Assembly (NCBI RefSeq): GCF_001983165.1 | Contig: NZ_MNPU01000009.1 | Span: 62,001-126,000, forward strand | Source of the DNA: Pseudomonas gessardii | GTDB lineage: Bacteria > Pseudomonadota > Gammaproteobacteria > Pseudomonadales > Pseudomonadaceae | Length of the DNA: 64,000 nucleotides | Direction of reading: 5' to 3' | Shown here: one piece after another, positions 44,310 through 54,163 of the stretch | Position numbering within the stretch: position 1 is the stretch's first letter | Layout of the letters: the number at the start of each line of letters is the position of its first letter | Notes under the pieces: model-generated | What the model was told of the DNA's origin: nothing | What the model saw: the letters and a program-made list of their open reading frames with translations, nothing else | Databases searched by the model: none | Program-made: the position numbers and the translations under genes

Positions 44310-44768
44310 ATGACTGCGTCCCAACCTCCAGTGATCGAGCACAAGCCCTCATTCTGGACCCGCCCGCGCCTGTTCATCGGCGTCTGCGTGGTGGTGGTTG
44401 CCGGTATCGGCGGCGCGCTCTACACCCAGGACAGCGTCAAGTCCGCCGCGACCCTGGTCAGCACCACCCAACAACCGGCTGCGCAAATCATGGCGCACAA
44501 GGATTACCTGGAAGTCCAACCGATCGCCACCACCGCCCCGCAACCGGACCGCAGCCTCGAACTGTGGGCCCTGCCGGCCGGCGGCACACCGGTGTCTTTG
44601 GGCCTGTTGCCGGAAGACGGCAAAGGCATCATCGGCCTCAACCCACGCCAGCAGGAAACCATCAGCCAGCCGGTAGAGTTGATGGTCAGCTCGGAAACCA
44701 AGGGTGGCTCGGTGAGCAAGCAGCCTACCGGCCCGACGGTGTATCAGGGCGCGCTGGCGATCCGCTAA
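44310..44768 (+). CDS. RskA-C-domain protein (anti-sigma-K-like), short form
   Basis: 152 residues. A short cytoplasmic N-terminus (MTASQPPVIEHKPSFWTRPR), one membrane helix (about 21-40, LFIGVCVVVVAGIGGALYTQ), and an RskA C-terminal-type extracytoplasmic domain (DYLEVQPI, SLELWALPAGGTPVSLGLLP, QPVELMVSSETKGGS). Classical RskA proteins carry about 100 more N-terminal residues including the sigma-binding zinc-finger; that region is absent and no sigma gene adjoins. AGGAAGAG lies before the ATG. The last 33 codons and stop are repeated exactly downstream. It may be a degenerate anti-sigma factor or a stand-alone envelope protein. Confidence 0.8.
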   Translation: MTASQPPVIEHKPSFWTRPRLFIGVCVVVVAGIGGALYTQDSVKSAATLVSTTQQPAAQIMAHKDYLEVQPIATTAPQPDRSLELWALPAGGTPVSLGLLPEDGKGIIGLNPRQQETISQPVELMVSSETKGGSVSKQPTGPTVYQGALAIR

Positions 44769-44925
44769 ACCTCAAACACCCTAAAACCAATGTGGGAGCC
44801 GGTAGAGTTGATGGTCAGCTCGGAAACCAAGGGTGGCTCGGTGAGCAAGCAGCCTACCGGCCCGACGGTGTATCAGGGCGCGCTGGCGATCCGCTAAACC
44901 TCAAACACCCTAAAACCAATGTGGG
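44668..44925. repeat. Perfect 129-bp tandem duplication
   Basis: 44668-44796 and 44797-44925 are identical over all 129 bases. The unit contains the last 33 codons and stop of the RskA-like gene plus the trailer up to the start of a REP (ATGTGGG). Both breakpoints share AGC. The second copy is untranslated because the stop in copy one is retained. Identity without a single change means the event is very recent. Confidence 0.97.
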
Positions 44926-45043
44926 AGCTGGCTTGTGTGGGAGCTGGCTTGCCTGCGATAGCATCACCCCGGTCTAACTGAATAACCGAGGTGCCTGCAT
45001 CGCGGGCAAGCCCGGCTCCCACACAAGCCAGCTCCCACATTAG
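44920..45043. repeat. Nested REPIN (family A)
   Basis: On the left TGTGGGAGCTGGCT is repeated twice in tandem before the full REP; on the right the mirrored REP is followed by ACACAAGCCAGCTCCCACA, so a half-unit was added on both sides. The inner sequence (GCATCACC...TAACTGAA...CCGAGGTGCCTGCATCG) matches that of the REPIN at 60794-60888. Confidence 0.88.
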
Positions 45044-45059
45044 GTAGGTGTTGCCTGGA

Positions 45060-46259
45060 TTACGCCGCGCTGAACAGCTTGTGCGGGTCAATCACAAACT
45101 TCTTCGGCACACCGGCATCGAACTCGCCGTACCCACGCGGTGCATCATCCAGGCTGATCACCTGCACCCCCACGATCTCGGCGATATTGATGCGGTCCCA
45201 CATGATCGCCTGCATCAACTGGCGGTTGTACTTCATCACCGGGGTCTGGCCGGTGTGGAAGCTGTGGGATTTGGCCCAACCCAGGCCAAAACGGATGCTC
45301 AGGCTGCCCATTTTCGCCGCCGCGTCCACTGCCCCTGGATCTTCGGTGACATACAGGCCGGGGATACCGATCTTGCCCGCCACGCGCACCACGCCCATCA
45401 ATGAGTTGAGCACCGTGGCCGGGGCTTCGGCCTTGGCCCCTTCATGCCCATGCCCACGGGCTTCAAAGCCCACGGCATCGACGGCGCAGTCCACTTCCGG
45501 CTCGCCCAGCAGCGCGGCGATCTGCTCGTGCAGCGGCGTGTCCTGGGACAGGTCGGCGATTTCAAAGCCCTGGGCCTTGGCGTGGGCCAGGCGGATCGGG
45601 TTGACGTCGCCGATGATCACCACCGCCGCGCCCAGCAAACGCGCCGAAGCGGCCGCCGCCAGGCCCACGGGACCGGCGCCCGCAATGTACACAGTGCTGC
45701 CGGGGCCAACGCCGGCGGTAACGGCACCGTGATAACCGGTGGGCAGGATGTCGGAAAGGCAGGTCAGGTCGCGGATTTTCTCCATGGCCTTGTCGCGATC
45801 CGGCAGTTTGAGCAGGTTGAAGTCGGCATACGGCACCAGCACATACTCGGCCTGGCCGCCGGTCCAATCGCCCATGTCCACATAGCCGTAGGCGCCACCG
45901 GCACGGGCCGGGTTGACGGTCAGGCACACGCCGGTGTGTTGCTCCTTGCACGAGCGGCAGCGGCCACAGGCAACGTTGAAGGGCACCGACACCAGGTCGC
46001 CGAGCTTGAGGTTCTCGACGTCGCTGCCCTTCTCGATCACCTCGCCGGTGATTTCGTGACCGAGCACCAGGCCGGTCTGGGCAGTGGTGCGGCCGCGTAC
46101 CATATGTTGGTCGGAGCCGCAGATATTGGTGGAGACCACGCGCAGGATGACGCCGTGCTCAATCTTCCTGCCACGGGGGTCCTGCATTTTGGGATAGTCG
46201 ATTTTCTGTACTTCGACCTGACCGTTGCCGAGATACACGACACCACGATTACCAGACAT
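45060..46259 (-). CDS. fdhA: Glutathione-independent formaldehyde dehydrogenase
   Basis: 399 residues of the zinc-dependent medium-chain dehydrogenase family. It oxidises formaldehyde with bound NAD. Zinc ligands: NICGSDQHMVRG (Cys near 47) and GHEITGEVIE for the catalytic zinc, CGRCRSCKEQHTGVC for the structural zinc; the nucleotide fold is VYIAGAGPVGLAAA near residue 170. The characteristic insertions QSxxVDTFAVE-type (VDCAVDAVGFEARGHGHEG) mark the P. putida FdhA subfamily. Removes the formaldehyde made by GbcAB, DgcAB and SoxBDAG. Confidence 0.96.
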   Translation of the reverse strand: MSGNRGVVYLGNGQVEVQKIDYPKMQDPRGRKIEHGVILRVVSTNICGSDQHMVRGRTTAQTGLVLGHEITGEVIEKGSDVENLKLGDLVSVPFNVACGRCRSCKEQHTGVCLTVNPARAGGAYGYVDMGDWTGGQAEYVLVPYADFNLLKLPDRDKAMEKIRDLTCLSDILPTGYHGAVTAGVGPGSTVYIAGAGPVGLAAAASARLLGAAVVIIGDVNPIRLAHAKAQGFEIADLSQDTPLHEQIAALLGEPEVDCAVDAVGFEARGHGHEGAKAEAPATVLNSLMGVVRVAGKIGIPGLYVTEDPGAVDAAAKMGSLSIRFGLGWAKSHSFHTGQTPVMKYNRQLMQAIMWDRINIAEIVGVQVISLDDAPRGYGEFDAGVPKKFVIDPHKLFSAA

Positions 46260-46367
46260 GCTTTCACCTCGCTGTTGTTTTTATGGAACTGCGGTGCCCC
46301 TTTGGGTGGGCAGCGCGTTTAAGTGCTCGGGTTACAGATGCTGTTTTTGCGTTGTTAGTAAGGGCCT

Positions 46368-46430
46368 CATCGCGGGCAAGCCCGCTCCCACATTCACACA
46401 TCACCCTGTGGGAGCTGGCTTGCCTGCGAT
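46368..46430. repeat. REPIN (family A) between purU and fdhA
   Basis: ATCGCGGGCAAGCCCGCTCC and TGTGGGAGCTGGCTTGCCTG surround a short spacer ATTCACACATCACCC. The two arms are different REP variants (C/G and A/T forms), i.e. an asymmetric pair. Confidence 0.9.
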
Positions 46431-46438
46431 GGCGTCAG

Positions 46439-47296
46439 TCAGAGCACCACCGTTCTATTGGCGTTCAAAAACACCCGCCGCTCAATGTGATACCCCACCG
46501 CACGCGCCAAGGTCAGGCCTTCGATATCCCGCCCCTTGGCAATCAAATCCTCTGGGTAATGACTGTGGTCCACCACCTCCACGCCCTGGGCGATGATCGG
46601 GCCTTCGTCCAGGTCGTTGTTGATGTAGTGCGCGGTGGCGCCGACCAACTTCACCCCCTTGTTGTACGCCTGGTGATACGGCTTGGCGCCCTTGAACCCC
46701 GGCAGCAACGAGTGATGGATATTGATCGCCTTGCCGTCGAGCTTGCGGCACAGCTCCGGCGACAGCACTTGCATATAGCGCGCAAGGATCACCAGCTCGG
46801 CACCCGCCTCTTCAATCACTTGCCACACCTGGCGCTCCTGGGACGGTTTGTCGTTGGGGTCGAGGGGGAAATGGTAGTAGGGAATCTGGTGCCAGTCGGC
46901 CAAGGGCTTGAGATCGGGGTGGTTGGACACCACTGCGACCACGTCCATCGACAGTTGGCCGATGCGCTGGCGGTACAGCAGGTCGTTGAGGCAGTGATCG
47001 GCCTTGGACACCATGATCACCACTTTTGGCCGGTAGTTCGGCGCCGTCAGCTCGAAAATCATGCCAAAGGCCTCGCCACGGGTGGCCAGGCCATCGCGAA
47101 AGCCTTGCTCGTCGAAGCCGTCGGGTTGGCGGAATTCCACACGGATAAAAAAGCGCCCCGAGAGGCGGTCATCGAACGAGTGGTGCTCGGTGACGTAGCA
47201 GCCCTGCTCGAACAGATAGCGGGTGACCGCGTCCACCGTGCCGAGCACGCTGGGACAGTCGGCGGTCAAAATCCATGTATCGGGTGCGCGGCTCAT
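46439..47296 (-). CDS. purU: Formyltetrahydrofolate deformylase
   Basis: 285 residues. N-terminal ACT domain (TWILTADCPSVLGTVDAVTR) and C-terminal formyltransferase-fold catalytic domain. Catalytic residues are seen as the Asn-Ile-His-His (NIHHSLLPGF) near residue 228 and Asp in NNDLDEGPIIAQG. Releases formate and THF from 10-formyl-THF, balancing the folate pool when methyl groups from betaine flood in. ATG at 47296 with GGAG 10 bases upstream; an upstream in-frame start at 47323 falls inside the REP. Confidence 0.95.
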   Translation of the reverse strand: MSRAPDTWILTADCPSVLGTVDAVTRYLFEQGCYVTEHHSFDDRLSGRFFIRVEFRQPDGFDEQGFRDGLATRGEAFGMIFELTAPNYRPKVVIMVSKADHCLNDLLYRQRIGQLSMDVVAVVSNHPDLKPLADWHQIPYYHFPLDPNDKPSQERQVWQVIEEAGAELVILARYMQVLSPELCRKLDGKAINIHHSLLPGFKGAKPYHQAYNKGVKLVGATAHYINNDLDEGPIIAQGVEVVDHSHYPEDLIAKGRDIEGLTLARAVGYHIERRVFLNANRTVVL

Positions 47297-47311
47297 TCTA
47301 GGTAACTCCTT

Positions 47312-47364
47312 GATCGTTCCCACGCTCTGCGTGGGAATGCCGCCATGGACGCTCTGCGTCCGTC
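47312..47364. repeat. REP family B element between soxG and purU
   Basis: TCGTTCCCACGCTCTGCGTG then GGAATGCCGCCATGGACGCTCTGCGTCC: two hairpins of the second REP family, ending directly at the soxG stop. This is the family mobilised, presumably, by the RAYT at 56512. Confidence 0.92.
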
Positions 47365-47365
47365 A

Positions 47366-47998
47366 TCAGGCTTGGACATTCAGGCCATACTCGGCCGAGG
47401 CATCCTGCAACCACAACCACCAGTAGTCCGAGAAGCTGCGGCGAATCACCAGTTCCCAGGTGTCTTGCGCGGTATGACGGATCACCAGCTGCGACTTGGC
47501 GAACACCGTGCCCACCGCCTTGCCCACCGGGAAGTTGTCGGGGTGCACGTCGTAGCTGGTGGACTTCATCAGCACGTCACGCACGTTCGGGCCGCTGAGT
47601 TCGAGGATCTGCTGGCCGCCACTGACGTTGACGACCTGGATGTGCAGATCGCCCAGGGCTGCGCGCAGGTTTTGCTCGGCGGCAAATTCTTCACCGCTGG
47701 GCACCACCAGCAGCCACTCATCCGGGCCAAGCCATTGCAGGCTGGTTTCGCCTTTGACGATGACTTGCAACGCGCCGGGCAATTCGATACCCAGGGCCTT
47801 GTGCACGCCGGCGGCGAAAGCTGCGTCATGGCCATCGCCACGAATGGTCAGGTGGCCCAGCAGTTTCTTTTCACGCACGGTCACACCGGCGTTCTTGCGC
47901 CCCTTGCCAACCAGGCTGGCAAGGTCGGCATGGTGCAGCGACGACTCGGCCTTGGCGCCGGTGGTGGGGCGTTGTTGGTAAACATTGGCTGCGGTCAT
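47366..47998 (-). CDS. soxG: Sarcosine oxidase gamma subunit
   Basis: 210 residues starting MTAANVYQQRPTTGAKAESS. Belongs to the SoxG/GcvT-like C-terminal fold; visible LGPDEWLLVVPSGE and NVSGGQQILELSGPNVRDVL are family segments. It is the smallest-but-one subunit of heterotetrameric sarcosine oxidase and binds along SoxA. Upstream of it lies a family B REPIN, so soxA-soxG are separated by 132 bases. Confidence 0.93.
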   Translation of the reverse strand: MTAANVYQQRPTTGAKAESSLHHADLASLVGKGRKNAGVTVREKKLLGHLTIRGDGHDAAFAAGVHKALGIELPGALQVIVKGETSLQWLGPDEWLLVVPSGEEFAAEQNLRAALGDLHIQVVNVSGGQQILELSGPNVRDVLMKSTSYDVHPDNFPVGKAVGTVFAKSQLVIRHTAQDTWELVIRRSFSDYWWLWLQDASAEYGLNVQA

Positions 47999-48021
47999 AA
48001 AGCACCTGTGTTGAATTTGAT

Positions 48022-48123
48022 CGTTCCCACGCTCTGCGTGGGAATGCCGCCATGGACGCTCTGCGTCCGCTCTTGGGGCGCAGAGCGCCCCGGGATGCAT
48101 ACCCACGCGGAGCGTGGGAATGA
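48022..48123. repeat. REPIN (family B) between soxA and soxG
   Basis: TCGTTCCCACGCTCTGCGTG, GGACGCTCTGCGTCC, GGGGCGCAGAGCGCCCC and the mirrored CCACGCGGAGCGTGGGAATG form a three-hairpin cluster within the sox operon. Confidence 0.92.
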
Positions 48124-48130
48124 TCAGGTG

Positions 48131-51100
48131 TCAGATGTTCTGCCGTTCGCCTTTCGGGTCAAAGAACACCGAAGACACAATCTCGGCCTCGATCACGCTG
48201 CCATCGGCCTGGGGCGAGAACACCCGCTCGCCCATACGCTTCAAGCCGCCCTTGACCACCGCCATCGCAAACGAATAGCCGAGGGAGTTGTGGGCATAGC
48301 TGGAAGTGACATGACCGACCATCTTCATCGGAATGCTCTGCTTCGGATCAAGCACCAGTTGCGCGCCCTCTGGCAGCCACACCTTCGGATCAATCGGCTT
48401 CAAGCCCACCAGTTGCTTGCGCTCTTCACGCACGCAATCCTCGCGATTCATCCCACGCCAGCCGATCCACGAAAACGGTTTGGTACGGCCTACACACCAG
48501 CCCATGTTCAGGTCATCCGGGGTCATCGAACCATCGGTGTCTTGCCCGACGATGATGAAGCCCTTCTCGGCCCGCAGCACGTGCATGGTCTCGGTGCCAT
48601 ACGGGGTCAGGTTGTACTGTTTGCCGGCCTCGACGATCTGCTCCAGCACGCCCATGGCGTAGTCGGCCTGCACGTTGACTTCATACGACAGCTCACCGGT
48701 AAACGAGATACGGAACACCCGCGCCGGCACGCCGCCCACCAAGCCTTCTTTCCAGGTCATGAACGGGAAGCCGTCCTTGTCCAGATCGATGTCGGTGACT
48801 TCGCTCAACAGTTTGCGGCTGTTGGGCCCGGACAAGGTCATAGTCGCCCAGTGGTCGGTGACCGAGGTGAAGTACACCTTGAGGTCCGGCCATTCGGTCT
48901 GCTGGTAGATTTCCAGCCACTGCAACACCCGCGCCGCGCCGCCAGTGGTGGTGGTCATCAGGAAGTGGTTGTCGGCCAGGCAGGCGGTCACGCCGTCGTC
49001 GAAGACCATGCCGTCTTCCTTGCACATCAGGCCGTAGCGCGCCTTGCCCACGTCGAGCTTGGTCCAGGCGTTGCTGTAGATGCGGTTGAGGAACTCGCGG
49101 GCATCCGGGCCCTGGATATCGATCTTGCCCAGGGTCGAGGCGTCCAGCAGGCCGACGCTGTCGCGCACGGCCAGGCATTCGCGCTTGACTGCCGCGTGCA
49201 GGTCTTCACCGTTGCGCGGGAAGTACCACGGGCGTTTCCACTGGCCGACATCCTCGAACTCGGCGCCGTTTTTCACGTGCCAGGCGTGCAGCGCGGTGTA
49301 GCGCACCGGCTCGAAGATATGCCCACAGTGCCGGCCTGCCACGGCGCCAAAAGTCACTGGTGTGTAGTTGGGGCGGAACATGGTGGTGCCCATCTGCGGG
49401 ATGCTCACGTTCAGCGAGCGCGCGGCAATCGCCAGGCCGTTGACGTTACCCAGCTTGCCCTGGTCGGTGCCGAAGCCCAGCGCGGTGTAGCGCTTGACGT
49501 GTTCCACCGACTCGAAGCCCTCGCGGGTCGCCAGTTCGATGGCGGCGGCGGTGACGTCGTTCTGCAAGTCGACAAATTGCTTGGGCGCCCGGGCAGTGGC
49601 TTTCTCGTGGGGCACCTGGAACAGCGCCAGGGTCGGCTCTTCCAGGCGCGTCAGGGCCTTGGGCAGCGTGCCTTCCACCGGGGCAAACCCGGCTTCGCTG
49701 GCGGCGCGCACGCCACCTTCAAAACCATCGGCCAGGGAATCACCCAGGCCGTAGACACCGTTGATACCGCCCACACACACGCGTTTCTGCGGTGCCTCGC
49801 CCGGTACAAACCCGAGGATATCTTCACGCCAGGTCGGCTTGCCGCCCAGGTGCGAAGCCAAGTGCACCACCGGGCTGTAGCCACCGGAGCTGGCCACCAG
49901 GTCGCAGTCCAGCCACTCGCCAGGGCTGGTGACTGTGTGGGCTTTGACGTCGATGGCCGCCACGCGGGCGCCAGTGACGTGCTTGCTGCCACGGGCTTCG
50001 ATCACGGCGCTGCCGGTAAGGATGCGAATGCCTTTGGCGCGGGCCTCTTCCACCAGCGCACCGCGTGGGTTGTGGCGTGCATCGGCCACCGCGACCACGC
50101 TAAGGCCGGCGTCAAACCAGTCCAGCGCCACACGGTAGGCGTGATCGTTGTTGGTCGACAGCAGCAGTTTTTTACCCGGCGCCACGCCATAACGGCGCAC
50201 ATAGGTCGAGACCGCACCCGCGAGCATATTGCCCGGCACATCGTTATTGCCGTACACCAGCGGACGCTCGCAGGCGCCGGTCGCCAGCACCACACGCTTG
50301 GCACGCACCCGGTGGATACGCTGGCGCACCACGCCAATCGGCGCACGGTCGCCGAGGTGGTCGGTGAGGCGCTCGTGGAGGGTCAGGAAGTTATGGTCGT
50401 GATAGCCATTGACAGTGGCGCGAGGCAGCAACACCACGTCCGGCAGGGCCTTGAGCTCAGCGACCACGCTGGCGACCCACTCGGCCGCCGGCTTGCCGTC
50501 GAGGCTTTCGCGCGAGTCGAGCAGCGACCCGCCGAATTCTTCCTGCTCATCGGCGATGATCACCCGCGCCCCAGTGCGCGCAGCGGCCAGCGCCGCCGCC
50601 AGGCCCGCAGGCCCGGCGCCGACGATCAGCACATCGCAATGGCGGTTCATGTAGTCATAGGTGTCCGGGTCGTTCTCGGTCGGCGAGCGGCCCAGCCCGG
50701 CGGCCTTGCGGATGTACTTTTCGTAGGTCATCCAGAACGATTGCGGGTACATGAAGGTTTTGTAGTAGAAACCCGGCGGCATCAGCTTGCCGCCGACCTT
50801 GCCGAGGATGCCCATCATGTCGTTGTTCACGCTTGGCCAGCCGTTGGTGCTGGTGGCGACCAGGCCCTGGTACAGCGCCTGTTGCGTGGCGCGCACGTTG
50901 GGGATCTGCGTGGCTTCGGTGGCACCGATCTGCAGCACCGCGTTCGGCTCTTCGGCGCCGGCGGCGAAGATGCCGCGCGGGCGCGAATACTTGAAGCTGC
51001 GGCCGATGATATCCACGCCATTGGCCAGCAGGGCAGCGGCCAGGGTGTCGCCTTCAAAGCCTTTGTAGCTCTGGCCGTTGAAGGTAAACGTCAGGGCTTT

Positions 51101-51148
51101 ATTACGGTCGATGCGGCCACCGTTGGACAGGCGATTGATCTGGCTCAT
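48131..51148 (-). CDS. soxA: Sarcosine oxidase alpha subunit
   Basis: 1005 residues. N-terminal 2Fe-2S-like/NAD-binding region: FTFNGQSYKGFEGDTLAAALLANG, then the dinucleotide fold VLIVGAGPAGLAAALAA near residue 174 and a second in ATGACERPLVYGN; the C-terminal third is the aminomethyltransferase (GcvT) fold that receives the methylene group onto THF (DASTLGKIDIQGPDAREFLN). Heterotetrameric sarcosine oxidase gives glycine, H2O2 and 5,10-methylene-THF. The start overlaps soxD by 4 bases. Confidence 0.97.
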   Translation of the reverse strand: MSQINRLSNGGRIDRNKALTFTFNGQSYKGFEGDTLAAALLANGVDIIGRSFKYSRPRGIFAAGAEEPNAVLQIGATEATQIPNVRATQQALYQGLVATSTNGWPSVNNDMMGILGKVGGKLMPPGFYYKTFMYPQSFWMTYEKYIRKAAGLGRSPTENDPDTYDYMNRHCDVLIVGAGPAGLAAALAAARTGARVIIADEQEEFGGSLLDSRESLDGKPAAEWVASVVAELKALPDVVLLPRATVNGYHDHNFLTLHERLTDHLGDRAPIGVVRQRIHRVRAKRVVLATGACERPLVYGNNDVPGNMLAGAVSTYVRRYGVAPGKKLLLSTNNDHAYRVALDWFDAGLSVVAVADARHNPRGALVEEARAKGIRILTGSAVIEARGSKHVTGARVAAIDVKAHTVTSPGEWLDCDLVASSGGYSPVVHLASHLGGKPTWREDILGFVPGEAPQKRVCVGGINGVYGLGDSLADGFEGGVRAASEAGFAPVEGTLPKALTRLEEPTLALFQVPHEKATARAPKQFVDLQNDVTAAAIELATREGFESVEHVKRYTALGFGTDQGKLGNVNGLAIAARSLNVSIPQMGTTMFRPNYTPVTFGAVAGRHCGHIFEPVRYTALHAWHVKNGAEFEDVGQWKRPWYFPRNGEDLHAAVKRECLAVRDSVGLLDASTLGKIDIQGPDAREFLNRIYSNAWTKLDVGKARYGLMCKEDGMVFDDGVTACLADNHFLMTTTTGGAARVLQWLEIYQQTEWPDLKVYFTSVTDHWATMTLSGPNSRKLLSEVTDIDLDKDGFPFMTWKEGLVGGVPARVFRISFTGELSYEVNVQADYAMGVLEQIVEAGKQYNLTPYGTETMHVLRAEKGFIIVGQDTDGSMTPDDLNMGWCVGRTKPFSWIGWRGMNREDCVREERKQLVGLKPIDPKVWLPEGAQLVLDPKQSIPMKMVGHVTSSYAHNSLGYSFAMAVVKGGLKRMGERVFSPQADGSVIEAEIVSSVFFDPKGERQNI

Positions 51149-51447
51149 ACCTTCTCTCCAGAGGCCTTGGCGGTAAATTGCGGCTTCTCGCCGATCTTGT
51201 AGGTTTCAAGAATTTCGTAGCTCAGGGTGTCGCGGGTGGCGTTGAAGTACTGGCGGCAACCGGCGGCATGGATCCACAGTTCGTGGTGCAGGCCACGGGG
51301 GTTATCGCGGAAAAACATATAGTCGCCCCACTCCTCGTCGGTGCAGGCATTGGGGTCCAGCGGGCGCGGGATATGCGCTTGGCCGGAAGCGTGGAATTCC
51401 TCTTCGGAGCGCAGTTCGCCACAGTGAGGACAGAAGATATGCAACAT
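51145..51447 (-). CDS. soxD: Sarcosine oxidase delta subunit
   Basis: 100 residues. Zinc-binding protein: MLHIFCPHCGELRSEEEFH carries the CPxCG pair and the histidine ligand; NACTDEEWGDYMFFRDNPRG is the conserved core. Stop overlaps the soxA start (ATGA). It stabilises the complex. Confidence 0.95.
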   Translation of the reverse strand: MLHIFCPHCGELRSEEEFHASGQAHIPRPLDPNACTDEEWGDYMFFRDNPRGLHHELWIHAAGCRQYFNATRDTLSYEILETYKIGEKPQFTAKASGEKV

Positions 51448-51462
51448 AGGGAATTTCTCCTG

Positions 51463-52713
51463 TTAGTGGGCGACGGCCGCAGCGCCGTGTTCGTCGATCA
51501 ACGCACCGTTGTGGAAACGGTCGATGGAGAAAGGCGCCGCCAGCGGGTGCATCTCACCCTTGGCCAGGCTCGCGGCAAATACGTTGCCGGAACCGGGGGT
51601 GGCCTTGAAGCCACCGGTGCCCCAGCCGCAGTTGAAGAACATGTTCGGCACAGGGGTCTTGGAGATGATCGGGCACGCGTCCGGCGTGGTGTCGACGATA
51701 CCGCCCCACTGGCGGTTCATGCGCACCCGCGAGAGCACCGGGAACATCTCGACGATGGCCTGGATGGTGTGTTCGATCACCGGGTACGAGCCGCGCTGGC
51801 CGTAGCCGTTATAGCCGTCGATACCGGCGCCGATCACCAGGTCGCCCTTGTCGGACTGGCTGATGTAACCGTGCACGGCGTTGGACATGATCACGCTGTC
51901 GATAATCGGCTTGATCGGCTCCGACACCAACGCTTGCAGCGGGTGGGACTCGATCGGCAGGCGGAACCCGGCCAGCGAGGCCATGTGCCCGGAGTTACCG
52001 GCGGTGACCACCCCGACGCGCTTGGCGCCGATAAAGCCCTTGTTGGTTTCCACGCCGATGCACACGCCGTTGTCCTTGCGAAAGCCGATGACTTCGGTCT
52101 GCTGGATCAGGTCCACGCCCAGAGCGTCGGCGGCACGGGCAAAGCCCCAGGCCACGGCATCATGACGGGCCACGCCGCCGCGCCGTTGCACGGTGGCACC
52201 CAGTACCGGGTAGCGGGTGTTTTTCGAGCAGTCGAGGTACGGGATCTCGTCCGCGACCTGCTTGGCATTGAGCAGCTCGCCATCCACGCCATTGAGGCGG
52301 TTGGCGCTGACACGGCGCTCGGAATCGCGGATGTCCTGCAGGGTGTGGCACAGGTTGTACACGCCACGCTGGGAGAACATCACGTTGTAGTTCAGGTCCT
52401 GGGACAACCCTTCCCAGAGCTTCATCGCATGCTCATAGAGGTGCGCCGACTCATCCCACAGGTAGTTGGAACGCACGATGGTGGTGTTGCGCGCGGTGTT
52501 ACCGCCGCCCAGCCAGCCTTTCTCGACCACCGCCACGTTGGTGATGCCGTGTTCCTTGGCCAGGTAGTAAGCAGTGGCCAGACCATGCCCGCCACCGCCG
52601 ACGATGACCACGTCGTAGACCTTTTTCGGGGTCGGCGTGCGCCACATCTTCTGCCAGTTTTCGTGATGGCTGAGGGAGTGTTTGAAGAGGCCGAAGCCCG
52701 AGTAGCGTTGCAT
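51463..52713 (-). CDS. soxB: Sarcosine oxidase beta subunit
   Basis: 416 residues. FAD/FMN-containing catalytic subunit: [20 protein letters not shown] near residue 33 is the FAD fold, followed by [23 protein letters not shown] at 52713 ([14 protein letters not shown]) gives the exact family start; an apparent longer frame upstream overlaps glyA. Located 22 bases after glyA, first sox gene of glyA-soxBDAG. Confidence 0.97.
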   Translation of the reverse strand: MQRYSGFGLFKHSLSHHENWQKMWRTPTPKKVYDVVIVGGGGHGLATAYYLAKEHGITNVAVVEKGWLGGGNTARNTTIVRSNYLWDESAHLYEHAMKLWEGLSQDLNYNVMFSQRGVYNLCHTLQDIRDSERRVSANRLNGVDGELLNAKQVADEIPYLDCSKNTRYPVLGATVQRRGGVARHDAVAWGFARAADALGVDLIQQTEVIGFRKDNGVCIGVETNKGFIGAKRVGVVTAGNSGHMASLAGFRLPIESHPLQALVSEPIKPIIDSVIMSNAVHGYISQSDKGDLVIGAGIDGYNGYGQRGSYPVIEHTIQAIVEMFPVLSRVRMNRQWGGIVDTTPDACPIISKTPVPNMFFNCGWGTGGFKATPGSGNVFAASLAKGEMHPLAAPFSIDRFHNGALIDEHGAAAVAH

Positions 52714-52735
52714 AGGCATTACTCCAAAACCGCGC

Positions 52736-53989
<1,254 letters not shown>

Positions 53990-54131
53990 CGCGTCTCTCC
54001 CAGCCTTTCGTATTGTTGAGGCCCGTGCAGGGCCCTTTGATGCGATGGTAGGGCTGGCGCAAATCGACCAAATGCCTGCGCACGCCACGCAAAGGTGCGT
54101 TTACGACATTGCATGAGCGCCACTGAACAAA

Positions 54132-54159
54132 TGTGGGAGCTGGCTTGCCTGCTCCCACA
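54132..54159. repeat. Minimal REP hairpin (family A)
   Basis: TGTGGGAGC, 10 bases (TGGCTTGCCT), GCTCCCACA: two REP ends fused back to back with the usual internal sequence deleted, just beyond the TraX-like gene stop. Confidence 0.8.
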
Positions 54160-54163
54160 AGGA

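Noticed and set aside
47345..51202. Open frame of 1285 codons on the plus strand opposite soxG and soxA
   Set aside because: It is exactly antisense to well-supported genes, crosses gene and REP boundaries, and has no ribosome site; long antisense frames are expected at this GC content.
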